A stretch of DNA of 64,000 nucleotides from Isoptericola croceus (GTDB taxonomy: Bacteria > Actinomycetota > Actinomycetes > Actinomycetales > Cellulomonadaceae), in assembly GCF_029382255.1 (NCBI RefSeq), contig NZ_JARLLG010000004.1:1-64000 (forward strand), given 5' to 3'. The position numbers and the translations under genes are program-made. Shown here piece by piece: positions 1 through 7,801 of the stretch. The notes under the pieces are model-generated. The model was not told where the DNA came from. It did not search any database and was given only the letters and a program-made list of their open reading frames with translations. Each line of letters starts with the position of its first letter. The stretch's first letter is position 1.

Positions 1-54
1 AGCGCCGATGGTACTGCCCTGGAGACGGGGTGGGAGAGTAGGACGCCGCCGGAC
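1..54 (+). rRNA. rrf: 5S ribosomal RNA, 3' end (partial)
   Basis: The first 54 bases match the conserved 3' half of actinobacterial 5S rRNA: GATGGTACTGCCCTGGAGAC, then GGTGGGAGAGTAGGACGCCGCC and GGAC. The 5' part lies outside the window, so this is the distal end of an rrn operon. A strong terminator follows 11 bases later. The exact processed 3' end is estimated. Confidence 0.93.
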
Positions 55-64
55 ACCCTTCACA

Positions 65-102
65 GCCAGGCCCCCCACACCACACGGTGCGGGGGGCCTG
101 GC
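65..102 (+). terminator. rho-independent terminator of the rRNA operon
   Basis: GCCAGGCCCCCC at 65-76 pairs perfectly with GGGGGGCCTGGC at 91-102 around a 14-nt loop. The very stable GC stem sits directly after the 5S gene, where rRNA operons end. It is followed only by a short T tract (CATTTG), as is common in high-GC actinobacteria. Confidence 0.9.
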
Positions 103-255
103 TGCATTTGCACGTCGCCGCACACGTTCGCCCGATCCTGGTGACGTACTGGGGCGGCCGCACGGACGGGTCGGGCTCGGCTCGCTGTTCGACGGCGGAC
201 GTAGGGCACGATGGGAGCGGTAGCCGGGGACACAGGTCGGGGAGAGGCGGTACGG

Positions 256-714
256 GTGAGGATCTCTGCCAAGGCGGACTACGCGGTGCGTGCGACGGTC
301 GAGCTGGCAGCGGCGGGCGACGGGTCGCCGGTGTCGGCCGAGGCGCTCGCGTCGGCGCAGCAGGTGCCGCACCGCTTCCTCGAGGCGATCCTGCGAGATC
401 TGCGACGTGACGGGATCGTCGCCAGCCGGCGCGGCGCCGGCGGAGGCTACATTCTTGCGCGTCCCGCCGACGGCGTCACCGTCGCCGACGTGGTCCGTGC
501 CGTTGACGGTCCCTTGGTCTATGTGCGCGACCAGCGACCTTCGGACCTGGACTATTCCGGGACGGCGGCCTCGTTGCTGCACGTGTGGGTGGCCCTGCGG
601 GCGAACGTGCGAGCTGTGCTGGAGCAGGTGACGCTCGCCGACCTGGCCGCCGGTACGGTTCCGCAGGATGTGCGCCTCCTCGTCGCCGACGAGGAGGCGT
701 GGGAGAACCCCTGA
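256..714 (+). CDS. Rrf2 family transcriptional regulator
   Basis: A 152-residue protein starting MRISAKADYAVRATVELA, the usual Rrf2 N-terminus, followed by a winged helix with the family's GxxGGGYxLARP wing (RRGAGGGYILARPA, about residues 55-68). An in-frame ATG at 211 would add 15 atypical residues, so the GTG at 256 is preferred; GGAGAGG lies 10 nt before it. The protein has no cysteine, so it cannot carry the Fe-S cluster of IscR/NsrR-type members and is more like CymR, the cysteine-metabolism repressor. The next gene is a TauE/SafE exporter, which fits a sulfur-responsive pair. Function by family; the ligand is unknown. Confidence 0.85.
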   Translation: MRISAKADYAVRATVELAAAGDGSPVSAEALASAQQVPHRFLEAILRDLRRDGIVASRRGAGGGYILARPADGVTVADVVRAVDGPLVYVRDQRPSDLDYSGTAASLLHVWVALRANVRAVLEQVTLADLAAGTVPQDVRLLVADEEAWENP

Positions 715-751
715 CCTAGGTTGCTCCGACGAGGTGGAGCGCTCAGTCTTT

Positions 752-783
752 AATCCGACTATGTCGATAGGGTATGTTGGATT
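752..783. promoter_or_regulatory. candidate operator/promoter of the TauE gene
   Basis: Two nested inverted repeats lie just upstream of the exporter: CGAC-TAT-GTCG (756-766) and an outer AATCC (752-756) / GGATT (779-783). A TAGGGT element (768-773) could be a -10 box. The dyads are a plausible target for the adjacent Rrf2 protein, but no close consensus is known to me. Confidence 0.35.
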
Positions 784-818
784 CTGGTCGACTGGGACCG
801 CATCTGATGGAGGTATCC

Positions 819-1742
819 GTGCGCACGCTCGTTCTTCTCGCCCTGGTGGGGCTCGGCGCCCAGCTCGTCGACGGCAGCCTGGGCATGGCCTACGGCGTCA
901 CGTCCACGACCCTCCTGCTGATGATCGGCACCAACCCGGCGGCCGCGTCGGCGACGGTCCACCTGGCGGAGATCGGGACCACGCTCGCGTCCGGCGCCGC
1001 GCACTGGCGGTTCGGCAACGTCGACTGGCGGGTGGTCGCCCGGATCGGTGTCCCGGGAGCCGTGGGCGCGTTCGCCGGGGCCACGTTCCTCTCCTGGCTC
1101 TCGACGGAGATCGCCGGCCCCTTGATGTCCGTGCTGCTCCTCGCGCTGGGGCTCTACGTGCTGCTCCGGTTCACCTTCCGTGGTCTGCGGACCGACAGGC
1201 TCGGGCAGCCGTTGCGCCGGCGCTTCCTCACTCCTCTCGGCCTAGTGGCCGGCTTCATGGATGCCACCGGGGGAGGCGGCTGGGGGCCTATCGGGACCCC
1301 GGCGATCCTGGCGAGCGGGCGCCTCGAGCCGCGCAAGGTGATCGGATCGATCGACACCAGCGAGTTCTTCGTCGCGGTGGCAGCCAGCCTCGGTTTCCTG
1401 GTGGGTCTCGGGACCGCCGGCATCGACCTGGCCTGGGCGCTCGCCCTGCTCGTCGGTGGGATCGTCGCCGCACCGATCGCGGCTTGGATCGTCCGGCTGG
1501 TGCCGCCACGTGTCCTCGGCTCCGCCGTCGGTGGCTTCATCGTCCTGATCAACACGCGGACCTTGCTCGGCTCCGATCTCGTGTCGATCGGCGGTCTGGG
1601 CGAAGGAGCCGTCTACGCGGTGCTGGTCGTCGTCTGGGCGTCTGCCATCGCGTACTCGGTGCAAGCGCTGCGACGGGAGCGGCTTGTCGCGCCGGTCGCG
1701 CCGGCACAGGGCGCCGTGCCCGAGCAGACGCCGACCGGGTGA
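819..1742 (+). CDS. TauE/SafE family sulfite/sulfonate-type exporter
   Basis: A 307-residue polytopic membrane protein of the TauE/SafE (former DUF81) family. It begins VRTLVLLALVGLGAQLVDG, and the N-terminal half carries the family's small-residue-rich segment (GSLGMAYGVTSTTLLL). A second similar half starts near GLVAGFMDATGGGGWGPIG, the internal repeat typical of the family. GTG at 819 is chosen because TGGAGG ends 5 nt before it; an ATG at 774 would add 15 hydrophilic residues with no ribosome site. The family moves small organosulfur or sulfite anions across the membrane. The upstream Rrf2 gene supports regulation by sulfur status, but the substrate cannot be read from the sequence. Confidence 0.85.
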   Translation: MRTLVLLALVGLGAQLVDGSLGMAYGVTSTTLLLMIGTNPAAASATVHLAEIGTTLASGAAHWRFGNVDWRVVARIGVPGAVGAFAGATFLSWLSTEIAGPLMSVLLLALGLYVLLRFTFRGLRTDRLGQPLRRRFLTPLGLVAGFMDATGGGGWGPIGTPAILASGRLEPRKVIGSIDTSEFFVAVAASLGFLVGLGTAGIDLAWALALLVGGIVAAPIAAWIVRLVPPRVLGSAVGGFIVLINTRTLLGSDLVSIGGLGEGAVYAVLVVVWASAIAYSVQALRRERLVAPVAPAQGAVPEQTPTG

Positions 1743-1840
1743 AGGGTCGCCTCTCGGGTGGCAGTTCGGAGTCTCGGGAGTACGGTGGGCGGCACACCAG
1801 TCCTGACCGGGCGACGCGCCCGGACACCCAGGGAGATCCC

Positions 1841-2569
1841 ATGAGCGGTACGTCGACGCACCGCACCACCGGCGGCGCCGGCCTGGCCGGGGTGGCCGAA
1901 GCCCTGGCCGCCGGAGTCCAGCTCGTCGTGGGCCGATACCGCGTCGAGGTCGACTCGGGCCGCACCTGGTGGTCCGACGAGGTCTATCGGATGCACGGCC
2001 GTGAGCCCGGTGAGATCGAACCGAGCGTGGACGTGGTGCGGTCCCGCACCCACCCGGACGACCGGGCCCGGCTCTCCCGGACCGCCATCGTGGCCATGCG
2101 TGGGGGACGCCCGTTCTGCAGCGCGCACCGCATCGTCGACCCGCACGGCAAGGCGCGGACCGTCGTCGTCACCGGCCAGGCGCAGCACGACGACGACGGC
2201 GCGATCACCCACGTGGTGGGCTACGTGCTGGACGTCAGTCCTGTCACTCGAGAGGCTCTCGACCGCGAGTCCCAGCGAGCGGTCGGCCGGGCGATGGTGT
2301 CGGCCTCTGCGGTCGAGCAGGCCAAGGGTGCCCTCATGGTGGTGCACGGCGTCGCCGAGGCAGAGGCGGGCGACCGGCTCGGCGAGGTCGCGGCCCGGGC
2401 CGGGATCCCCGTGCAGTCGGCGGCGGCGCAGGTCGTCGCCGCGATGGTGGTCTCGGAGGGCTGCCCGGAGGAGCGTCTCGAGGCGGCACTCGACGGGGTC
2501 CACATGGTTGAGCGGCCACACGGCCACGAGGCGCAGCTCGCCCGGCGCCGGCAGCGCAGCCGCGGCTGA
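1841..2569 (+). CDS. PAS domain plus ANTAR RNA-binding domain protein
   Basis: A 242-residue cytoplasmic protein. Residues about 30-130 form a PAS fold of the PAS_3 type (TWWSDEVYRMHG, then HPDDRARLSRTAI and the VGYVLDVSPV end strand). Residues about 150-205 form an ANTAR domain (SASAVEQAKGALMVVHGVAE). ANTAR domains bind two-hairpin RNA motifs and antiterminate transcription in actinobacteria, so this is a single-polypeptide signal-sensing antiterminator candidate. GGGAG lies 5-9 nt before the ATG. The tail after ANTAR is longer than usual and ends in a basic stretch (QLARRRQRSRG). The target transcripts are not identifiable here. Confidence 0.85.
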   Translation: MSGTSTHRTTGGAGLAGVAEALAAGVQLVVGRYRVEVDSGRTWWSDEVYRMHGREPGEIEPSVDVVRSRTHPDDRARLSRTAIVAMRGGRPFCSAHRIVDPHGKARTVVVTGQAQHDDDGAITHVVGYVLDVSPVTREALDRESQRAVGRAMVSASAVEQAKGALMVVHGVAEAEAGDRLGEVAARAGIPVQSAAAQVVAAMVVSEGCPEERLEAALDGVHMVERPHGHEAQLARRRQRSRG

Positions 2570-2587
2570 GCCTCGGCGAGCGCCGGC

Positions 2588-2881
2588 TCAGACGACCGAC
2601 ACGTGCTTCGCCTGGCGGTTCACCGCCTTGGTCACTCCCTGCCGGGCGAGCCGGCGCGCGAGCACCGCCACCCCGCCGGTGACAGCCGCGAACGTGATCG
2701 CCTGGACGAGCGGGATGTCGTCGGTGTCGAGGTCGATCGGGGCGTCGTGACCGGTGGCCTTCTCCCACACCACCTTGATGAGCTTCTGTGCGACCCATCC
2801 CGCGGCGACCGTCGCCGCGAGCGTCCCGATCTTGACGCCCAGCGAGGGCTCGGACTGCTCAGAGAGCTCGAACTTCTTCAC
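2588..2881 (-). CDS. DUF4235 small membrane-associated protein
   Basis: A 97-residue protein beginning VKKFELSEQSEPSLGVKIG. It has two hydrophobic segments (KIGTLAATVAAGWVAQKLIK, and a second around QAITFAAVTGGVAVLA) separated by an acidic loop with KATGHDAP. This is the DUF4235 layout, widespread in actinobacteria and of unknown function. GTG at 2881 is preceded by GGAGGATCC, an excellent ribosome site. It is transcribed away from the thiamine operon and shares its upstream region with the TPP riboswitch. Confidence 0.8.
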   Translation of the reverse strand: MKKFELSEQSEPSLGVKIGTLAATVAAGWVAQKLIKVVWEKATGHDAPIDLDTDDIPLVQAITFAAVTGGVAVLARRLARQGVTKAVNRQAKHVSVV

Positions 2882-2984
2882 GGATCCTCCAGTACCAGAC
2901 GGCGGCGCCGGGCGAGGTCGCGATCGGTCCGCCCGACGGACGCCACCACCGTAGCGTGCGTCAGGTGTGTAGGCTCGGAGGGAA

Positions 2985-3068
2985 CGACAGGGGAGCGCCA
3001 CCGAGCGCTGAGAGTGCGGATCTCCGCAGACCCTCGAACCTGATCCGGCTAGCACCGGTGGAGGAAGT
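2985..3068 (+). promoter_or_regulatory. TPP (thiamine pyrophosphate) riboswitch, THI element
   Basis: The conserved TPP aptamer elements appear in order: the P1/P2 opening ACAGGGGAGCG, CGCTGAGAGTG (from 3006), the P3 stem GCGGATCTCCGC, then GACCCTCGAACCTGATCCGG (3029-3048) and CTAGCACCGGTGGAGGAAG. CTGAGA and the CGAACCTGAT block are the pyrimidine- and pyrophosphate-binding cores. It sits 73 nt before thiB, so the whole transporter operon should be switched off when cellular TPP is high. Ends are estimated. Confidence 0.95.
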
Positions 3069-3140
3069 CGGGCTTCTCGATCCCGTCGCCGGTGAACACG
3101 GGCGACGGCCCCCCTTCAGCTCCGTCTGAGGAGGACACGC

Positions 3141-4241
3141 ATGAACATCCGTACCCGCCGCGCCCTGGCGACCTTCGCCCTCGTCGGGCTGGTGCCCGCG
3201 CTGGCAGCCTGCAGCAGCAGCGACGCCCCGGGGACGGCCGAAGACACCCCCGTCCCGGCGGAGTCGCCGGCCGCGACCGAGCTGTCCGGCACGGTCACCC
3301 TGGTCACCCACGACTCGTTCGCCCTGAGCGACGGGCTGCTCGAGTCCTTCGAGTCCGAGACCGGCCTGGACGTCGAGCACGTCGCAGCCGGCGACGCGGG
3401 CACGCTGGTCAACCAGCTCGTCCTGACGCAGGGCAGCCCGCTCGGGGATGTCGTGTACGGCGTGGACAACACGTTCGCGTCCCGCGCCGCCGACGCCGGT
3501 GTCTTCGAGCCGTACACGCCGGCGGACCTCGACGCGTCGGTGGGTGCGCAGACGGAGGAAGGCCTCGAGGGCCTGACGGCGATCGACCGTGGGGACGTCT
3601 GCCTCAACGTGGACACCGTGTGGTTCGAGGACGCCGGTCTCGAGCCTCCGGCGGGCCTCGAGGACCTCACGGACCCGGCCTACGCCGACCTGACGGTCGT
3701 CACCAACCCCGCGACGTCCTCACCTGGGTTCGCGTTCCTGCTCGCCACGGTCAGTGCGTTCGGCGAGGACGGGTGGCAGGACTACTGGGCCGAGCTCGCG
3801 GACAACGGCCTGCGCGTCACCGACGGCTGGTCGGACGCCTACTACGTCGACTTCTCCGGCGCCGGCGAAGGTGGCGAGCGCCCGATCGTGCTGTCGTACG
3901 CGACGTCGCCCGCGTTCACGGTCACCGAGGACGGCAGCGGGTCGACGACGGCCGCGCTGCTCGACACCTGCTTCCGGCAGGTCGAGTACGCCGGTGTCCT
4001 CGCGGGAACCGACAACCCCGACGGCGCCCGCGCGCTGGTCGACTTCCTGGCCTCGGAGCAGGTCCAGGCCGACATCCCGGAGAACATGTACATGTACCCG
4101 GCCGACGAGACGGTCGAGCTGCCCGCCGAGTGGGAGCAGTTCGCCCCGCTCGCCGAGAACCCCTACGAGGTCCCGGCCCAGGAGATCGCCGAGCACCGCG
4201 ACGAGTGGATCCAGCAGTGGACGGCCACGGTCATCGGTTGA
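3141..4241 (+). CDS. thiB: thiamine ABC transporter substrate-binding lipoprotein
   Basis: A 366-residue protein with a lipoprotein signal (LVGLVPALAACSSSDAPG; Cys about residue 24), so it is anchored on the outer face of the membrane. The mature part is a ThiB-type periplasmic-binding fold: TLVTHDSFALSDGLLESFE at the start, and VVYGVDNTFASRAADAGVF, which forms part of the thiamine site in the family. The TPP riboswitch upstream and the two-domain permease plus ATPase downstream make the thiamine/TPP role secure. AGGAGGA lies just before the ATG. It is the first gene of the operon and overlaps the permease frame by a TTGA junction. Confidence 0.93.
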   Translation: MNIRTRRALATFALVGLVPALAACSSSDAPGTAEDTPVPAESPAATELSGTVTLVTHDSFALSDGLLESFESETGLDVEHVAAGDAGTLVNQLVLTQGSPLGDVVYGVDNTFASRAADAGVFEPYTPADLDASVGAQTEEGLEGLTAIDRGDVCLNVDTVWFEDAGLEPPAGLEDLTDPAYADLTVVTNPATSSPGFAFLLATVSAFGEDGWQDYWAELADNGLRVTDGWSDAYYVDFSGAGEGGERPIVLSYATSPAFTVTEDGSGSTTAALLDTCFRQVEYAGVLAGTDNPDGARALVDFLASEQVQADIPENMYMYPADETVELPAEWEQFAPLAENPYEVPAQEIAEHRDEWIQQWTATVIG

Positions 4242-5962
4242 CCCACGTGGCGACGGGGTCGGCGCTGCGGCGCCGGCCCCGGTGGGCGTGGCTGGGCTGG
4301 GGGCTCGCCGCCGGCGTCCCGCTGGTCTTCCTCGCCGTCTTCTTCGGCTGGCCCGTGGTCGCGCTGGTCGTCCAGGGCTTCTTCGCCGACGACGGCGTCG
4401 GCGGGCGCGTGCTCGACCTGTCCGGCTTCGCGGAGGTCCTGAGCCAGCCGCGGACCTGGCGGGTGATCGGCCAGACGCTGGCGCAGGCGACCGTCGGCAC
4501 GCTCCTGAGCGTGCTGCTCGGCCTGCCGGGCGCCTACCTGCTGTACAGATGTCGGTTCCCCGGGCGTACACTCGCCCGCGGACTGGTGACGGTGCCGTTC
4601 GTGCTGCCCACCGTCGTCGTCGGGGTCGCCTTCCGTCACCTCTTCACGCCGTCCGGGCCGCTCGGGTGGCTCGGGTGGGAGGAGAGCTTCGCAGCGGTCG
4701 TCGTCGCGCTGGTCTTCTTCAACTACTCGGTGGTGGTCCGCACGGTAGGTGGGCTGTGGGAGCGCCTGGACCCGCGGGCCGAGCAGGCCGCGCGAGCGCT
4801 CGGCGCGACACCGTGGCGTGCCTTCCGCACCGTGACGCTGCCCGCGCTCGGCCCCGCGATCGCCTCGGCCGCCTCGGTCGTCTTCCTGTTCTGCTCGACG
4901 GCGTTCGGCGTCGTCCTCGTGCTCGGCGGCATGCGCTACGGCACCATCGAGACGGAGATCTGGATCCGCACCACCCAGTTCCTGGACCTGCGCGCCGCGG
5001 CGGTGCTCAGCGTCCTGCAGCTCGTCGTCGTGGTGGCCGCGCTGCTCGTCAGCGCCCGTCTGCGCACCCGGCGAGAACGCGCCCTGCAGCTGACCGGCGA
5101 GCGTTCCGGCGCGCACCCGCTCGACCTGCGGACCGTGCGGGACGCGCTGCCCGCGGCGGTGACCGCCGTCGTCGTCGCCGGCCTGATCGCGTTCCCTCTC
5201 GCGGGGCTCCTCCTGCGTTCGTTGAGAGGGCCCGACGGCGCGTGGTCCCTCGCGAACTATGTCGCGCTGGGCACCACGGGCGGGCGCAACGCCCTGAGCG
5301 TGACCGTGTGGGAGGCGACCGCGAACTCCCTGCGGATCGCCACGCTCGCCACGGTGATCGCCGTGGTCGTCGGTGGCCTGGTGGTGCTGGTCGTCTCGCG
5401 CCGTCCCCGCCAGCGCGGCCTGCGCCGTGCCGTCGGGGGTCTGGACGCGGTGTTCATGCTCCCGCTCGGGGTGTCCGCCGTGACGGTGGGCTTCGGGTTC
5501 CTCATCACCCTCGACCGGCCGCTCGGGTTCGACGTGGACCTGCGCACGTCCGGCCTCCTGGTCCCCATCGCCCAGGCGGTCGTGGCGATCCCGCTCGTGG
5601 TGCGCACCATGCTGCCGGTGCTGCGGGCGATCGACCCGCGGCTGCGCGAGGCCGCGGCGGTGCTCGGCGCGCGCCCGGGCCGGGTGCTGGCGAGCATCGA
5701 CCTCGCGCTCGCCGCGCGCTCGCTCGGACTGGCCGTGGGGTTCGCGTTCGCCGTGTCGCTCGGGGAGTTCGGCGCCACGTCGTTCCTCGCCCGTCCGGAC
5801 GCGGCGACGCTGCCCGTGGTGATATTCCGGCTCATCGGGCAGCCGGGGGCGGAGAACTACGGGATGGCGCTCGCGGCGTCGGTGGTGCTCGCCGTGCTCA
5901 CCGCGACCGTCATGATGGTGGCCGAGCGGATGCGCGGCGACACCGGTGGAGGGGAGTTCTGA
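4238..5962 (+). CDS. thiP: thiamine ABC transporter permease
   Basis: A fused permease of about 574 residues with two homologous membrane halves and about 12 hydrophobic segments. Each half ends in an EAA-type ATPase-contact loop: EQAARALGATPWRAFRTVTL in the first and REAAAVLGARPGRVLASIDL in the second, matching the ThiP/FbpB architecture. TTG at 4238 overlaps the thiB stop (TTGA); the GTG at 4247 is an alternative, and neither has a strong ribosome site, so translational coupling is likely. It forms the channel for thiamine delivered by ThiB. Confidence 0.9.
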   Translation: MTHVATGSALRRRPRWAWLGWGLAAGVPLVFLAVFFGWPVVALVVQGFFADDGVGGRVLDLSGFAEVLSQPRTWRVIGQTLAQATVGTLLSVLLGLPGAYLLYRCRFPGRTLARGLVTVPFVLPTVVVGVAFRHLFTPSGPLGWLGWEESFAAVVVALVFFNYSVVVRTVGGLWERLDPRAEQAARALGATPWRAFRTVTLPALGPAIASAASVVFLFCSTAFGVVLVLGGMRYGTIETEIWIRTTQFLDLRAAAVLSVLQLVVVVAALLVSARLRTRRERALQLTGERSGAHPLDLRTVRDALPAAVTAVVVAGLIAFPLAGLLLRSLRGPDGAWSLANYVALGTTGGRNALSVTVWEATANSLRIATLATVIAVVVGGLVVLVVSRRPRQRGLRRAVGGLDAVFMLPLGVSAVTVGFGFLITLDRPLGFDVDLRTSGLLVPIAQAVVAIPLVVRTMLPVLRAIDPRLREAAAVLGARPGRVLASIDLALAARSLGLAVGFAFAVSLGEFGATSFLARPDAATLPVVIFRLIGQPGAENYGMALAASVVLAVLTATVMMVAERMRGDTGGGEF

Positions 5963-6972
5963 TGACTGGCTCCGACGGTCTCGAGGTGCGTGACGTCGTC
6001 GTCCGCTACGGGCAGCGGCGCGGGCATGCGGGCACGACGGCGGTCGACGGCGTCTCGCTCGACGTCGCGGCCGGCGAGGTGCTCGCGCTGCTGGGGCCCA
6101 GCGGGTGCGGCAAGTCCTCCCTACTGCGGGCGGTAGCGGGCCTGGAGCCCGTGGCGGGCGGCACCGTGACGTTCGACGGGGCCGACCTGGCCGGCGTGCC
6201 GGTGCACCGGCGCGGGTTCGGGCTGCTGTTCCAGGAGGGGCAGCTCTTCCCCCACCGTGACGTCGCCGGCAACGTGGGCTACGGGCTGGCTGACCGGCCA
6301 CGGGCCGAGCGCGCTGCACGGGTGGCCGAGCTCCTGTCGCTCGTCGGGCTGGACGGGTTCGCGACCCGCTCGGTCGCCGAGCTGTCGGGTGGTGAGAAGC
6401 AGCGGGTCGCGCTCGCGCGTGCCCTCGCCCCGCGGCCCCGGCTGCTGCTCCTCGACGAGCCGCTCTCCGCCCTGGACCGGGGCCTGCGCGAGCGGCTGGC
6501 CGTGGAGATCCGCGCCGTGCTGCACGCGACCCGGACCACGGCGGTGTTCGTCACCCATGACCACGACGAGGCCTTCACGGTCGCCGACCGGGTCGCCGTG
6601 ATGTCCGCGGGTCGGCTGATCCAGGTCGCGCCGCCCGAGGAGCTGTGGCAGGCGCCCGCCACGCGCGAGGTCGCCGCGTTCCTGGGCTACCAGACGTTCG
6701 TGCCGGACGGCGGGGAGCTGCTGGCGATCGGCCCCGCCGGCCTGCAGGTGGTGCCGGGGGTGTCGGCCGACGGCGACGGCGGCGACCAGAGGTGGCGCGC
6801 CGTCGTCGTCGCCGCGACGTTCCGGCGCGGACGCACGGAGGTCACGGTGGACGTCGACCTCGGCGCGGGCGAGGAGCGGCTCGTCGCTGTCGCCGACGGC
6901 CCCGTGCCCCAGGTCGACGAGAAGGTGGGCGTGGTGCTGGACCGGCGGGGCTGCGCCGTCGTGCACGCCTGA
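5962..6972 (+). CDS. thiQ: thiamine ABC transporter ATP-binding protein
   Basis: A 336-residue ATPase. Walker A is GPSGCGKSS, the Q-loop is LLFQEGQLFPHRD, the signature is LSGGEKQRVALARAL, Walker B is LLLLDEPLSALD, and the switch His is in VFVTHDHDEA. After about residue 235 it has a C-terminal extension of about 100 residues resembling the TOBE-like regulatory fold, longer than E. coli ThiQ. The ATG overlaps the thiP stop by one base (TGATG), with GGAGGGGAG ahead of it. It powers the ThiBP transporter. Confidence 0.9.
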   Translation: MTGSDGLEVRDVVVRYGQRRGHAGTTAVDGVSLDVAAGEVLALLGPSGCGKSSLLRAVAGLEPVAGGTVTFDGADLAGVPVHRRGFGLLFQEGQLFPHRDVAGNVGYGLADRPRAERAARVAELLSLVGLDGFATRSVAELSGGEKQRVALARALAPRPRLLLLDEPLSALDRGLRERLAVEIRAVLHATRTTAVFVTHDHDEAFTVADRVAVMSAGRLIQVAPPEELWQAPATREVAAFLGYQTFVPDGGELLAIGPAGLQVVPGVSADGDGGDQRWRAVVVAATFRRGRTEVTVDVDLGAGEERLVAVADGPVPQVDEKVGVVLDRRGCAVVHA

Positions 6973-6987
6973 GCGGGCAGGGCTGGG

Positions 6988-7125
6988 TCAGCGGGGCCGA
7001 GGGCGAGGTCCCGGAGCGACCAGGCCCAGGTGCTCGGCACGGGAGACCGCCTCTGCTCGGCCGGAGGCGCCGAGCTTGGCGTACAGGCTGCTGGCGTTCT
7101 TCGTGCCGCCGCCGTGAGGGTGAGA
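6988..7125 (-). pseudogene. relic of a LuxR/MalT-type regulator C-terminus
   Basis: Read on the minus strand from 7113 to the TGA at 6988-6990, the frame gives GGGTKNASSLYAKLGASG and then RAEAVSRAEHLGLV. This is the recognition helix and last helix of a LuxR/MalT HTH (family form VKNHVSSIYAKLGARSRAEAVARAxxLGL). Upstream the frame closes at a stop (7126-7128), and no sensor or ATPase domain is found. Only about 35 codons survive, and the start of the HTH is gone. It is a clear fragment of a once larger gene lying between thiQ and the lipoprotein gene. Confidence 0.75.
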
Positions 7126-7133
7126 TCACATCT

Positions 7134-7149
7134 TGTGACAGGTTTCACC
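7134..7149. promoter_or_regulatory. CRP/GlxR-like binding site
   Basis: TGTGA-CAGGTT-TCACC fits the TGTGA-N6-TCACA consensus with one mismatch, 85 nt upstream of the lipoprotein gene. It overlaps a second dyad, TCACA-TCT-TGTGA at 7126-7138. Actinobacterial CRP/GlxR proteins bind such sites. No regulator gene is nearby, so this rests on sequence match alone. Confidence 0.4.
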
Positions 7150-7233
7150 CGCTCCTCCGCGTCACTGTCGCTCGCGGTCTGCGTCTGATGAGGTGGCGGG
7201 TCGTCGGGCCCGCCTCCAAGACGTGGAGGACAC

Positions 7234-7560
7234 ATGCATCATCGCCGGTCGGTCGCCAGGACGGTTCTGCTCCTGGCGATCCTGGGTACCTTGACGGGCG
7301 CCGCAGCCTGCGGCACCCCGGCACAGCAAGCGTCGGCGTGGGACGTCGTCACCGTGACAGACGCGTCGGCTCCCGACTCGTCGACCAGCGTCATCGACCG
7401 GGCCGACGGCGCGGTCGATGGTGATCCCGCCGGGAGTGCAGCGACACCCGACACCAGCGAGGTCGTCACCACGATCGTGGTGGGTCTCGGCGCGTCGACC
7501 CTCCTCGCGGTGATCGTCCTGCTGGTGGCCCGCCGTCGAGGCCCCACCTCGCGCACCTGA
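7234..7560 (+). CDS. small lipoprotein with C-terminal membrane segment
   Basis: A 108-residue protein. A basic n-region (MHHRRSVARTV) and hydrophobic stretch lead to the lipobox LTGAAAC, predicting lipidation at Cys26. The middle is rich in Asp, Ser, Thr and Ala, like a flexible linker. Near the C-terminus is a membrane helix (VVTTIVVGLGASTLLAVIVL) with a basic stop-transfer tail (VARRRGPTSRT). The protein would thus be held at the membrane at both ends. GTGGAGGA precedes the ATG by 5 nt. I do not recognise a family. A CRP-like site lies upstream. Confidence 0.7.
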   Translation: MHHRRSVARTVLLLAILGTLTGAAACGTPAQQASAWDVVTVTDASAPDSSTSVIDRADGAVDGDPAGSAATPDTSEVVTTIVVGLGASTLLAVIVLLVARRRGPTSRT

Positions 7561-7687
7561 CGACTCCCTCGCTACCCGAGCTCCTTCGCTCGACCGTTCG
7601 GGCCCGCCCCGCCGGCACCTGGCAGACGCGGGTTCGCCGCATCCCTCCCCTCGCGCGCCTCCGTGCGCCCGCACCCACCAGGATCAA

Positions 7688-7801
7688 ATGATGTCCCACC
7701 TCGTCGTCCTGCTCCTCGTGTTCCGCACGCCTCGTGGCGCACAGGTCGCAGCAGCGCACGAGCCGGTGCGTCTGCTCGGCACGGGGTGGGGAGACCTGTG
7801 A
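7688..7801 (+). CDS. possible 37-residue leader peptide or gene remnant
   Basis: A short frame encodes MMSHLVVLLLVFRTPRGAQV and ends LLGTGWGDL. Its TGA overlaps the ATG of the following ATP-grasp gene (TGATG), which implies translational coupling. No clear ribosome site precedes it. It could be a small coupled peptide or the tail of a lost gene. Support is only the overlap and position. Confidence 0.25.
   Translation: MMSHLVVLLLVFRTPRGAQVAAAHEPVRLLGTGWGDL

Noticed and set aside
7688-7801. Treating the 37-residue frame before the ATP-grasp gene as a firm gene
   Set aside because: Only the TGATG overlap supports it; there is no ribosome site or recognisable family, so it is listed at low confidence.
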